Assembly (NCBI GenBank): GCA_013397075.1
Contig: VWZS01010873.1
Span: 62,001 to 126,000 of the forward strand
Source: Rhabdornis inornatus
Lineage: Eukaryota > Chordata > Aves > Passeriformes > Rhabdornithidae
Direction: 5' to 3'
DNA length: 64,000 nt
Shown here: one piece after another, positions 26,521 through 36,800 of the stretch
Numbering within the stretch: the stretch's first letter is position 1
How the letters are laid out: each line of letters begins with the position of its first letter
Notes under the pieces: generated by a model
Seen by the model: only the letters and a program-made list of their open reading frames with translations
What the model was told of the DNA's origin: nothing
The model's database searches: none
Made by a program: the position numbers and the translations under genes

Positions 26521-29500
26521 CTGGTAAAGACACACATATATACTGTAAATTCAATCTTTGTGATACAGTAAGGAGATGGAGACTAAATTACTTTAAACAG
26601 AACAAAACGTAACTTCTATAGATAGTCAAATTCAAAACAGCATCAGATGAAAAGAATTCTTTGTTGTCACAATCTATTACTTTCCAGGGTGTCAATACTC
26701 AGTTAATTGACTCAGTTAGCATCAAATGGGTGCTTGCATCACTTTCTGCTGTTTCCAATCCATTCTCAAAGTCACACATGAAATACTGGCATTACTGGTT
26801 TTAGTCAACAGAATTATGTCCCTATTAGGACTAATATTTTATCTTAATGCAACAACAAAAATTAGATTATAAAGTTAAAATTACTCCTGTAAAATATTAA
26901 CCTAATCATGTTGTCCCTTTGAAAAGGCACATACTCCACTGACACCACTAGTGTAAGTCTTCAATGACTTTATTGTATCCAGGCTTTTCTCTTCCATATA
27001 GGCTCACTTCCTACAGCACTCACAATAAGAAAATTAACTCTAAAGTCTGTCCATGAAGTCCTCAACATGCCTCCTGCAACAATCACCATAGAGCACTGCA
27101 CAAACCTCTTGAAACAACTGAGTAATAATTAAGTGTGGTCAGAAAAACAACCCTGATGGCTGTAAGAAAAGTGTTAAATATGGCATATGAATGCCATATG
27201 CATGGGACGTATATGTGGAAGTATCACAAGGACTGAACCATCTGTGAGAAGAGGAGTCTTGGTTGGGCACAGAGACCTCCAGTCATCCAGAAGTGTATGT
27301 GAGACTAATTGATCAAAGACTATCATAAAATAAACAGCAACTCTAGCTTGAGCAACAACTCCATCTTCATTAACAGCAGCAAAATTATAAGACGAGATTT
27401 CTTTTTTTTTCTTTAACTTTCAGGGCTTTTCAAGAGACCCGCAGATGTTAGAAGTATGAGTTTGTATCCACCGGGAAATACATCCAAAAGAAGTGGCTTT
27501 TCTTAAACTTGCAACAGGCTCTTCTAAACATAAATTAGAAGGGTTATGAGCGGCATTCTTTGCATTATTTCATCCAGCCACAAGATGTCAGTAGTCTTTA
27601 CCTGAAGTTAATGTCTCCCTGTTTCAAAAAACTATAGCAGTGGAAAACTGGTCTCTCGTGTTACAGTCATTTGCACGTGTAGCTCCTGGGGCAGAATTTC
27701 AGTGGCACAAAAATGTTTTGTCTAGCACAACTAACTTGTTCCTTGGTTATTCAAGTAGCGGTAATGATTCTGAAGCCAAAGATCAGACATCTAAATTAAT
27801 TCTGTGTAATGTGAAGAATATTTTTGATATGGACACTGGGTAAATGGTGTGCCCACCCCCCTCCTCCTTGAGACCACTCTACCTCAGGAATTCTGTTAGG
27901 CCTTGACCTTCATGTAGACAGTTTGGCAATGAAGGATCCCTTGACTGTACCAGGAACTTCCGCATGGTTCAGGTGGGAATGTCATTGAGTTGAAAGACAA
28001 GAGAGGGAAAAATCAGTCTTTTGCTGACAGACTTGAAACATCTAAAAGAGGAAAAACAATTCTAGCTTGTGAGTTTGAAGGGTTGATCAAGAGGGCTGTA
28101 AACCAGGCTTGAAGTGAGAAGGATAATACCAGGCTCACTAAAGATGAGCCGAGGGTTGAAACTGATAACACAGCTAAAGTAGATGACCCTGGTAGGGTTA
28201 ACAAACAGGAGGAACTGGAGGCCATTCTGCAGTAGAAAAGCTGTGACACAATTCAGCATTACAGAAACATGGTAGAATAATTTGTTTGACTGGAGTGCTG
28301 CAGTGGATGTTTAGAAGCTCTTCAGAAGGGTCAGGCCAGGAAGTAGAGGTGATAGGGAAGCTCTGTACATTAAGAAGTGTTTCAGCTCAAGGATAGTGAT
28401 GGTAAGTTTGAGTGCTTGTGGGCAAGATTCAGGGGAAAAGACAAGGGAGACATCCTGGTGAGGGTCTCTTATAGACCACTCAACCACGACAAAGAGGTGG
28501 ATGAAGCATTCTATAGGTATAGGTGGCTGGCTGACATTTCACAATTGCCCGTTCTTGTTCTTGCGGCAGATTTTAACTGGCTGGATGTCTGCTGGAAACT
28601 CAACACAGCAGAGAGGAGGCAGTCTAGGAGATTCTTGTGGTGTGTGGAATTTCCTGTCACAGCTGGCAAGGGAGACTACCAGGATTGAGATTCCACTAGA
28701 CCTGCTATTTGTGAATAGAGGAGGGATCGTTAAGAGATGTGGTGGTCAGAATGCCCATCTTGGGCATAATGATAGAGTTTTTAATTCTTGGTGAAGTAAG
28801 GAATGGGGTCAACAAAACCTCTGCTTTGGGCTTCTGGAGGGTCTACTTCGGCCTGTTCTGGAATTGGTTCAGAAAGTCTGCTGGGAAATAAAGGGGTCCA
28901 GGAAGGCTGGACATAGTTTAAGAAAAAAAATCTTATAGATGCAGAAGTGAAATGTCCCTATGTCCTGAGAGATGAGATGTCAGGGAAGCCTCATCAACAG
29001 GAAACTTTTGCTGGAACTTAGTGGGGAAAAAAGGGGGTTTATGATCTTTGGAAGAAAGGGCAGGCAGCTAAGGAAGAGTAAAAGGATGTCATTAGGTCAT
29101 GTAAAGAAAAAATTTGAAAGAAAAAAGCTCAGCTACAAGTCAATCTGACCAGTGTTATGAAAGAAAATAAAAAGTGTTTTTATAAATATATTAACAACAA
29201 AAGGAGGGCCAGATAAAACCTCCATCCTTTTTTGAATGCAGGGGGCAACACTGTAACCAAGGACGAGAAAAAACCTGATGTACTTAATGCCTTCTTTTGC
29301 CTTAGTCTGTACCAGTAAGACTAGTCATTCTCAGGGAAACCAGCCCTTGAGCTGGTAGACAGGGGTGGGGAGCATGTAATGCAAGAGGAATTATTGACTT
29401 GTGAAGCCATTTGGACAGTCATAAGTCTATGGGACCGGATGGGATTTACCCAAGTGTACTGAGGGAGCTGGTGGAAGAGCTCGCCAAGCTGCCCTCCATC

Positions 29501-30069
29501 ATTTATTTATCATCAGGTCCCAGATGACTGCGGATTAGCCAACATGCTGCCCATCCATAAGAAGAGCTGTAAAGTGGATCCAGGGAACTACAGGGCTGTC
29601 AGCCTGACCTCGGTGCCTAGGAAAGTTATGAATCAGATTCTATTGAGTGTGATCATACAACACATACAGGACAATCAAGGGATCAGGCCCAGACATCAGT
29701 GGTTTAAGAAAGGCTGTGTGACCAACCTGATCTCATTTCAGGACCAAGTGACCTGACTGGTGAAAAAGCTGTGGATGTTGTGTACCTGGACTTCAGCAGA
29801 GCCTTTGATACTGTCTCCCACAGCATTCTCCTGGAGAAGCTGGCAGCCCATGGCTTGGGCAAGTGCACTCTTCACTAGATTAAGAACTGGCTGGAAGGCG
29901 GGGCCCAGAGCACGTGACTGGTTTCATGCTGGTGACTGGCCACATCCAGCTGGTGGCCAGTCACTATGTATGCTCCCCAGGGTGTTTTGATTTTAATACA
30001 CACATATAAATTTACCTAATGAACATGCAACTTCCCAGTCATTAAGGCAGTGTTTACCAGCTCACTTAC
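26521..30069 (-). other. MCTP1 intron containing a long CR1
   Basis: This 3.5 kb intron separates the first two C2A exons. More than half of it is the CR1 at about 28055-29985, inserted opposite to MCTP1 transcription. The CR1 ends about 85 bases from the donor of the exon at 30070, and that exon and its splice sites look undamaged. Confidence 0.88.
28055..29985 (+). mobile_element. CR1 LINE, sense, from 5' UTR into reverse transcriptase
   Basis: About 1.9 kb of CR1 lies on the plus strand. The 5' part matches the region before ORF2 (AACAAACAGGAGGAACTGGA, then GAAACATGGTAG and GACTGGAGTGCTGCAGTGGA). Next comes the endonuclease domain, with motifs SYRPLNHDKEVDEAFYR, VLAADFN and NTAERRQSRRFLWCVE. 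The reverse transcriptase follows, with HKKSCKVDPGNYRAVSLTSV, DNQGIRPRHQWFKKG and the start of the palm in another frame (VYLDFSRAFDTVSHSILLEK around 29780-29835). Stops and frameshifts break it into several frames. It stops within the reverse transcriptase, so the 3' end is missing. That is unusual because CR1 copies usually lose the 5' end. Confidence 0.9.
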
Positions 30070-30184
30070 CTCCACGGTCCCGTGCAGCTAGATTCTGTCC
30101 TCTTCTTAGAGTAACGTCCAACTGGTACATTCCAGGGTCCCCAGGGGGGAAATCTGCATTACTAGCTCCAAATGAATTTGTTCT
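30070..30184 (-). CDS. MCTP1: MCTP1 exon: N-terminal linker and start of first C2 domain
   Basis: This 115-base exon encodes 38 residues plus one base of a split glycine codon. It opens with RTNSFGASNADFPPGDPGM, followed by the first C2A strand (YQLDVTLRRGQNLAARDRG). The human long isoform has a similar stretch just before C2A, ending in DPGMYQLDITLRRGQ. The acceptor is a strong pyrimidine tract ending CCCCAG, and the donor is GTAAGTGA, close to consensus. The Asp in RDRG is the first expected calcium ligand of C2A loop 1. A Met at about residue 19 could serve as a start in a short isoform, but I see no promoter next to it. The upstream exon is not in the window, so the phase at the 5' edge (codon boundary) is inferred from the alignment. 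Confidence 0.93.
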
Positions 30185-30451
30185 CTGGGGAGGAAAAAAC
30201 AAAAATGCAACAGCTAATGTTACTCAAAGTTTCATGTAAGGTATATGTACATAACATCATCCTACTGAACTAAGAAAAAAGGCCACATCCCACTCCCCCA
30301 TCTCAGAGCTACTACCCAACATCAAGGAATCTGCCCTGTTTCATCAGTGTAACAATTACCAAGATTCCTTAAAATATAAATATATACCAAAAACCCCCAA
30401 ATCAACAAAGAAACCAAACTGGTTGAAAAAATAATTCTTTGATATAAAGGG

Positions 30452-30505
30452 GTTGGTAATTGATAGTCTTTAAGGTCCCTTTCAACCCAAACTACTTGAT
30501 GATTT
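30452..30505 (+). mobile_element. CR1 LINE terminal tail, short
   Basis: This 50-base relic has the CR1 end segment ATAGTCTTTAAGGTCCCTTT followed by CAACCCAAACTACTTGATGA. It is too short to assign to a subfamily. Confidence 0.65.
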
Positions 30506-32131
30506 TAAGAACTACAGTTTAAATTACATTCATATCTAGCCCTGGCCCACTAAAGCAAAATAAGTAAAAAAACCACAAAGCTAAACCTTACCATATTATT
30601 TGGACTAGTCATTACCAGTATCCTCAAATCCTGTGTTGATTCAATAGTTATAACATATGCATTGAATAAACATACATGAATTAAGATTTTGTGTACTGCA
30701 GTACTTTGCAAGGTATGTGGGTTTTTTTCCACAGAGTTTTGGGGGAAGGTGTGGCAGGGAAAAAATCATAAAGACATTAAATGCATCTGTAGTTCTGTAT
30801 GCCAGGCAAATATTCTTAGATCAGTTATTTGCATAAAATGTGTCCTAGAAAAATTCAATAAAGGAAGTCAGAAAGTAAGGAACTCTCCTGACCTCTGGAG
30901 AGCATGAACAATGAACATATTTCTGTCCAAAAGGCAAAGTAGAGTAATTACATTTCTTAGTATATACAAGCTTTTGCAAAATAGTTTTTAACACATCTCT
31001 CTGTAAGTAGCATCCAATTACAACACATGCTTGGAACACCACATTTAATTTTAAAACTAGAAAAACTAAATCAATTATACATTCACAGTACATATGAGAA
31101 CTTCATCTGTTATACACTTTAAACACTATATTTACATGTGCTCATGCTAGGAGCTGAATCTTTTAAGAGTAGTGCTATTAATATTTTATTATGTGATTAT
31201 AGGTCCTCTGCAAGAAAAAAAATTTGCATGATAGAAATATCTCAGAGTGTGTACCAAGTGGTACAAGATTTCAACAAGAAGCAAGTTTTATCTTTTTTTC
31301 CCTACTAAGCCCTTTCTTCTTTTTAAAGTAACACTAAAGACACAAAATAAAGCATTTAAATATCTGGTTTATTTTTGCTATTTAGAGTCATAATTTCAAG
31401 CCCAAGCATATTAACCTTTGCTGCCACACATAAAATGCTGGCCAAAATGCACACTGATATGCTCACTGGTTCCACAGCTGTGAAAGAGAGACAAAGAATG
31501 TTTGGCAGCAAAAAAAAGCAGACAGAAGAGTTCCCATCAAGTTGCTCCTCTTTCCATCTGCCTCCATATCCTGATTTTGCAGCAAAAGAGTTTTCTGACA
31601 TTTATTCATTTAAATATATTATAAAATTTTACTTCTGCAGCACCACTTGCATAGCCTAAGATAGCACAGCAAAAAAGAAAGTAAGACCAAGTTCTCAATT
31701 TCTCCACTAAGATCACAAACCTATTCTTCAAGAAAGAAACTGCAGCTTCCTTACCAGTTCTGCTACACACTGCCCTCTCCACCTTTCTTCCATGTCATTA
31801 TCCTCCCTTGTTTTATCACAAATTAATAACTCTTTTATGTTCTCTTCTGTGAAAAGCAGCTACTGTAATCATGCCAAATCCGTCTGGGGTTATCAGTTGT
31901 TTCTTACAAACACAGTGGGTCACCTACAAACAACAAATTGCCAGCACAGGGATTCAGACTCTAAGTTTTTCAAGGACTAAAGCAAGTAATTTTCTTACTT
32001 TTACCCTTCTTCTCATCCTTAGGAGTATATTGCCTCAACCTATTTCTATGGGGTTGTGTAACAGTTCTTGATGAAACCATTAACCGTTTTTGGCAATTCC
32101 AGTTCCAGAAGAAATTAATACTAGTTACTGA
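30506..32131. other. Intronic sequence, nothing recognised
   Basis: I see no exon or repeat family here. In particular there is no gag or pol homology leading into the env remnant that follows. Confidence 0.6.
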
Positions 32132-33057
32132 GTGAACACTTCCTTTTACCAAGAAGTAGAAAAACCAGTCAGTGTGCAAGTACCCACCAACATCTCTTGT
32201 GATTGTACACATGTGCAAAGATCACCCCAAAGGAACAGGACACTAGATTGTACTGATGAAATTGGAACACACAATGCACTCAAGCACTTAATATTGGGCA
32301 AAGTAAATCATCCTTGGCCGGTACCAAATGCAACAGGGTGGTATTTGATATGTGGGAATAAAGCCCATAAAATGTTGCCCCTAAGTTGGAAAGGCATTTG
32401 TACTTTTGAAGCCTTAGTCCCTAACATAACAATAATTGATAAAGACCAGGTGCCCTCAGGACTATGGATAAGAAGCTATTTAGAGGGTACAAAATGAACC
32501 TTAAATGCCACAACTGAGCAACCAACTAAATTTTAACGTTTTGTACGGTGGGTTTTACCCCGGCTAGGAGGAAGTGAATTAGAAAAGACAATAATGGACT
32601 TCTCCGCTACCATAAAATACATATAGAAAAATCATAAAATAGATGCCATTACCGCACTGCAGAAAGAAGTTAAAAGCTTGTCACAAGTCGCTTTACAAAA
32701 CCCAATGACACTAGACCTCTTGGCATCACTAAGAGAAGTGTGCACTGTCATTAACACCAGTTGCTCTGTATACATTGGTCAAAGTGGTAGAGTGTCTACA
32801 GATGTCCAGGAAATCTGGAAACAAACACAAACTTGACAGTGCACAGCTCAAGATGACACCTCCTGGGGATCTGAATAAATCTGGATCAAACTTACTTCAT
32901 GGTTACCCAGATGGCCTTGGTTAAAACATGTTCATAATTGTCACCATAATAATGGCTGTGTGTGTTTTAGCTTGCATCGTAATTCAGCTGTTGTAATGTC
33001 TTACACTATAAAATGAAATACAGATATTAATAGACCTGTTCCCTTAAGGAATTTAGT
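32132..33057 (+). pseudogene. Endogenous retrovirus env remnant, class I-like
   Basis: This is the decayed 3' half of a retroviral envelope gene on the plus strand. The first open part (32132-32497) has the WYLICGNKA ... LPLSWKGICT pattern typical of the C-terminal surface subunit in gammaretrovirus-like Env. Further on, interrupted by stop codons (for example near 32496 and 32620), come a heptad-rich segment and a CX6C motif at 32741-32764. The next position is Ser, where CX6CC envelopes have a second Cys. A hydrophobic membrane-anchor stretch lies at about 32930-32995. No signal peptide, receptor-binding part or fusion peptide is recognisable. The gene cannot encode a working protein. The purine tract at 33061-33076 and an LTR follow directly. 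Confidence 0.82.
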
Positions 33058-33060
33058 CTC

Positions 33061-33505
33061 AAGAAAAGGGGAGACCTGACTCCGAAGAAGAGGGGAGAAC
33101 AGTAGAACAGAACAGCATTTTACTCTCATAAGGACAGTCAAACAGAAAAGCACAGCCTTGGAGGGCTAGATGAAGGATGTAACTTAGGCATACAGCATTT
33201 GTGTAAAATGCAAGCAGGATGCCAGCTCAGCTCTGCAAGGCTGACAAAGAAGAAGTTGCACAAAACAACAAGGCTGTGCTAACTCAAAAGCTGGGCTTGA
33301 GGAAGAGCCACCTAAAAAGGACAGTGGTCATTGAAGACTACCAAAGAAGATCTGAGAAGGACCATATAAGGACTTTGACAAGGGGTGTGACTATGTAAAA
33401 TAAAGTAATACATATACATCAGGTAAGTGGGGATAACTGATGAATACGTAATCAGTGTGTATGATGAAATCTCTGTTTACCTGACGTTCGGGGCACTTTA
33501 TTACA
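33061..33505 (+). mobile_element. Polypurine tract and 3' LTR of the env-bearing retrovirus
   Basis: A polypurine tract (AAGAAAAGGGGAGA) ends just before a TG at 33077. This is the expected start of a 3' LTR immediately after env. A polyadenylation signal AATAAA lies near 33400, and a plausible CA end is at 33504-33505, giving an LTR of about 429 bases. No matching 5' LTR or primer-binding site was found in the window, so the boundaries cannot be confirmed and the right edge is approximate. Confidence 0.65.
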
Positions 33506-33614
33506 GGAAGGATCCTCTGAGTGACCAGCAGGCTGCTGATGCCTGTTTTCTAATACTCAAAACTATGTTAGAAAAAACTGTTTCTATCTGGCCAATTTTG
33601 GTACCAAGAATGAA

Positions 33615-33810
33615 CTGCTTTACCCTGGCTAAACACTGGAATAGGTTGCCCAGGGAGTGTTCCTGAAGACACCTGAANNNNNNNNNNNACCTGAAACCTG
33701 CTCTGACATTGTCTCGAGCAATCTTGCTCAGAGCAAGAGGTTTGATTGGTCTGTCTCCAGAACTCCCCGCAAACCTCATCCATCCTGTGATTTTCTATTG
33801 CTTTGAAATG
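33615..33810 (+). mobile_element. CR1 LINE 3' tail split by an N gap
   Basis: The left part has AACACTGGAATAGGTTGCCC and AGGGAGTGTTCC. The right part has AACCTGCTCTGA, GAGCAAGAGGTTTGATTGGT and CAACCTC-like tail sequence ending CATCCTGTGATTTTC. These are the last 200 bases of CR1. An 11-base N run (33678-33688) interrupts it, with ACCTGAA on both sides. Confidence 0.85.
33678..33688. other. Assembly gap, 11 N
   Basis: The N run is flanked on each side by the same seven bases ACCTGAA. This may be an unmerged contig overlap with the gap length a placeholder. Confidence 0.9.
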
Positions 33811-36800
33811 TCATAGTAAATAAAGTATAACCTGACCTTAGCTACCTTTCCTTGATGCATTGTTCTGCCTTCCACTTGCTGCAGTTGGCATTCAGAACTA
33901 TCATCCTCTCCACCCCTTAAGAGAAGAGCATGTCCAAGATACCAAGATACACATAAACCCTGAAGTTTTCAAAATAAGCTTATATATACACTTCGCATTT
34001 ATGCTAACGTGCTCATAAAAGTTGTAACCGTTCCCTGCACATTTTGGTCTTTGTGAAGAAACCCATTACTTTCAAAGGCACATCAAGCCTACCGTGTATG
34101 ACTCGACAAACATGAAGCTGCTTTCTACATGCACTTGTAGAAAGCAAGTTACCTGCATTCTCAAAAATCCCAAATATGATCTTTTCCAAAAACGAAAAAA
34201 GCATAATAAATTCAAGTCATCATGAAACAAATTAGATCTGACTTTCAGAAGAATTACTGCAGAATTATTCAGTTTCCAAGACAAGGAAAAAAACTGAGCA
34301 GTTCTGTGCCATTTTGGTTTTAAGAATATTACTGGAACTTACATGGCTTGTCTGAGTACATTTTTGCAAGCACACATGCACTTGCACTCACAAACACATG
34401 ATGCATTCACAGAGTAAAAGGGGAAATAGAAGCAGTTTCTAAGAGGATGAAAATAACACTGAAAATACAAAAATCGTGTAATTTTTTTGCCATCAGAAAG
34501 CCAGACCCTAATTTCCTAAAATTATTCAATTGTTAGGCATTAAAATCATATCTGCATTTCATTTTTCCTGTTTTTCCCAAAGACTAAGTCTCAGAGAGAT
34601 GCAGCACTATTCTAATTTCTGGCAGCTAGCATTTCTGTCACCTCTAGAAAAACTTGCACTATCACACAAAAATTCTCTCACTTGCCTGAAGAGTGGAGAA
34701 TTATACAGCAAGTGATGTCAAACATGGCAGATGAAAGATAGTCCAATTAGGAACCAGACAGAGATGTCACATCCAAATCAAAGATGATCTATGATTAGCT
34801 GTCTCCATTCCAAAACGAGATAGATCCCTGAAGTCAACATAAATGCCACATACATCATACACTTGAAAAAAAAAAATCTCCAATTATCGTATTTAAACTT
34901 AAATTATCCATGTTTTGACAACAGAAAACAATACTAAAATATTCCTACCTTAATTTTTCATATTATTAATCTTAATTATTTATATAAATACATATAAACA
35001 CATTTTGCATAACCTGCGTTATCCAGAATTAGTTTTTTATTTAAATTATATTACAAAGTCGTATTTTATATGGCATTTAAATTATTTTGAGTTAATTTTA
35101 AAGTAAATACAGCAACAGTATCACTACCAGTAAAACACTAAACTGCTTCTAAGATGAACTTCCCTAGTGCTTTGTGTCTCATGATGATATTTGCAAATCT
35201 GAGCTAGTCTTCTGAGCTGGCAACTGCTCAGAAATACTGCTCATCTCCAGCTGGTAGCAACAGGTCTGCACAACTATCATTTGACTGCTGCTGCAAACTG
35301 CAGCTACTAAGAATGAAATTAACATAAATCTGTCTTCCATTTAGCTTGAAACTTGAATATAGAAAGTGTAATGTCTTTCCTTAAAATCTCTATGTATCTT
35401 TCACATTTTGCAGTCATTTCAGCTTTATGGATTCAGAAAACACACAGCAGACTAGACCCAAATGGGCAAGCCACTTCTTTCAGTAGTTCATATTTCAAAC
35501 ATTTAAATAACTGATGTAATAAGCATCACTAATGACTGCAATGAAACACCAAGTTTTCCCTCAACAGCATCTTGCTGGAAACAAGAAGGATTTGGTAGAA
35601 CTAATTATCTCGTAGCACATAGCAGCAAACCTGCACAATAGTCTTGGTCAGTCTTACACCTTTTTTTGTAAATTTATCTGCGTTTATAATTTCAAAATGG
35701 TGGAGTTAAATATCCTTCTGGCATTCACTTCAAAGCTAAGAAAATATAACTAAATAGTAATAATAATTTTTAAGAAATCACTCCTAAAGAAAAAATCACA
35801 TATATGACAATCACTCTCCTCAGAAGAAACTATGGTTTTGGAAGGATCTGTGTAGCTTTTGTGGTTTCACACACCAGATACTGCACATACCCGTCTCATT
35901 TAATCTCTCTATACCTCATTTTTGACCACTGGAAGCAGCACAGTATTTCTCCCTTACTTTGCAGATGAAAGGCAGAGCACTCAAATTATTGCTGTGAGAT
36001 GGTCCACAAAAGGAATAGTAGTATTTGCTATCTCCCTGACTGCAGCTCTGGAAAACAATTAACTCATTTTTAAGTATCACATACATTGCTGTTCTCATTT
36101 AAAGGCATTTTCAAAGAGTCTCACATATCTTCCATAGTCTAAAAGCACAGGTGCTCCTTTGGAGAACAAAGGTATCCCCCTTTTGACTGACATATCCTTA
36201 ACTTTCCATCATCCAGTCAGTTCCAGCCATCACTCTCCTGGGCCCTCATGCTGAGAACTTGTCCCAAAGCCACTCATTACTTCTCTTCCATGCTAGCAAA
36301 GGGGCAAAGAAAATGAGTATGGACTGAGAACACCATCCAGAGTGCTCTGATGGATGTTGGATAAAGATGCATTATACCAAGAACTCCGCACTACAGCACA
36401 CATACAATGTTGACACTGCCCACAACTGTGAGTCTTTCGGTTTCCTTTTCTTTAATTTTCATAATGTGGCTGTCTCCTTAGTTTCTAAGGACAAATGATG
36501 ATGTCTTGTTACACTAAAATAAGTTTCACTGATTTGGTATTCTGAAACCCTCCTACTATGGATAAGGGATCAGTTACTTGGAAAGTAAACCATGTCTTGC
36601 AGCACTTTGCTATGAGAAATTGAACGGCATATAATGAATGTGTGACACTGAGAAGGTGTGCTTAAAATGAGCATTTGCTGCTGAAGTTCACAAAATAAAA
36701 ACACTTTCTGCAGAATCCATGTGCACATTTCAGGCAGAATACTTCACACCAGAAACAATCACCTGAAAAAGTTCATTACTTATACCAAGAAATAACAAAC

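Larger units (their letters stand above)
3248..30184 (-). other. MCTP1: MCTP1 gene, internal part (seven exons)
   Basis: This is the span of the seven recognised MCTP1 exons, transcribed from high to low coordinates. The exons are 115, 143, 80, 106, 39, 171 and 131 bases. Their phases fit without gap or shift, and every intron is GT-AG. The joined protein covers about 229 residues: the end of the N-terminal region, C2A, a basic linker and most of C2B. I assign MCTP1 rather than MCTP2 because C2A contains KDPHYPDHDLG and the linker is LMRKSWKRSSK; as I remember them, MCTP2 has different residues at both places. The gene is incomplete at both ends: the first exon lies above 64000, and the rest of C2B, C2C and the membrane segments lie below 1. 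Human 5q14-q15 genes are largely Z-linked in birds, so Z linkage is plausible, but that is background knowledge and not visible here. Confidence 0.95.

Noticed and set aside
28377..28794. Possible host endonuclease-like gene
   Set aside because: The motifs (PLNHDKEVDEAF, NTAERRQSRRF) are those of the CR1 ORF2 endonuclease, and the frame is broken.
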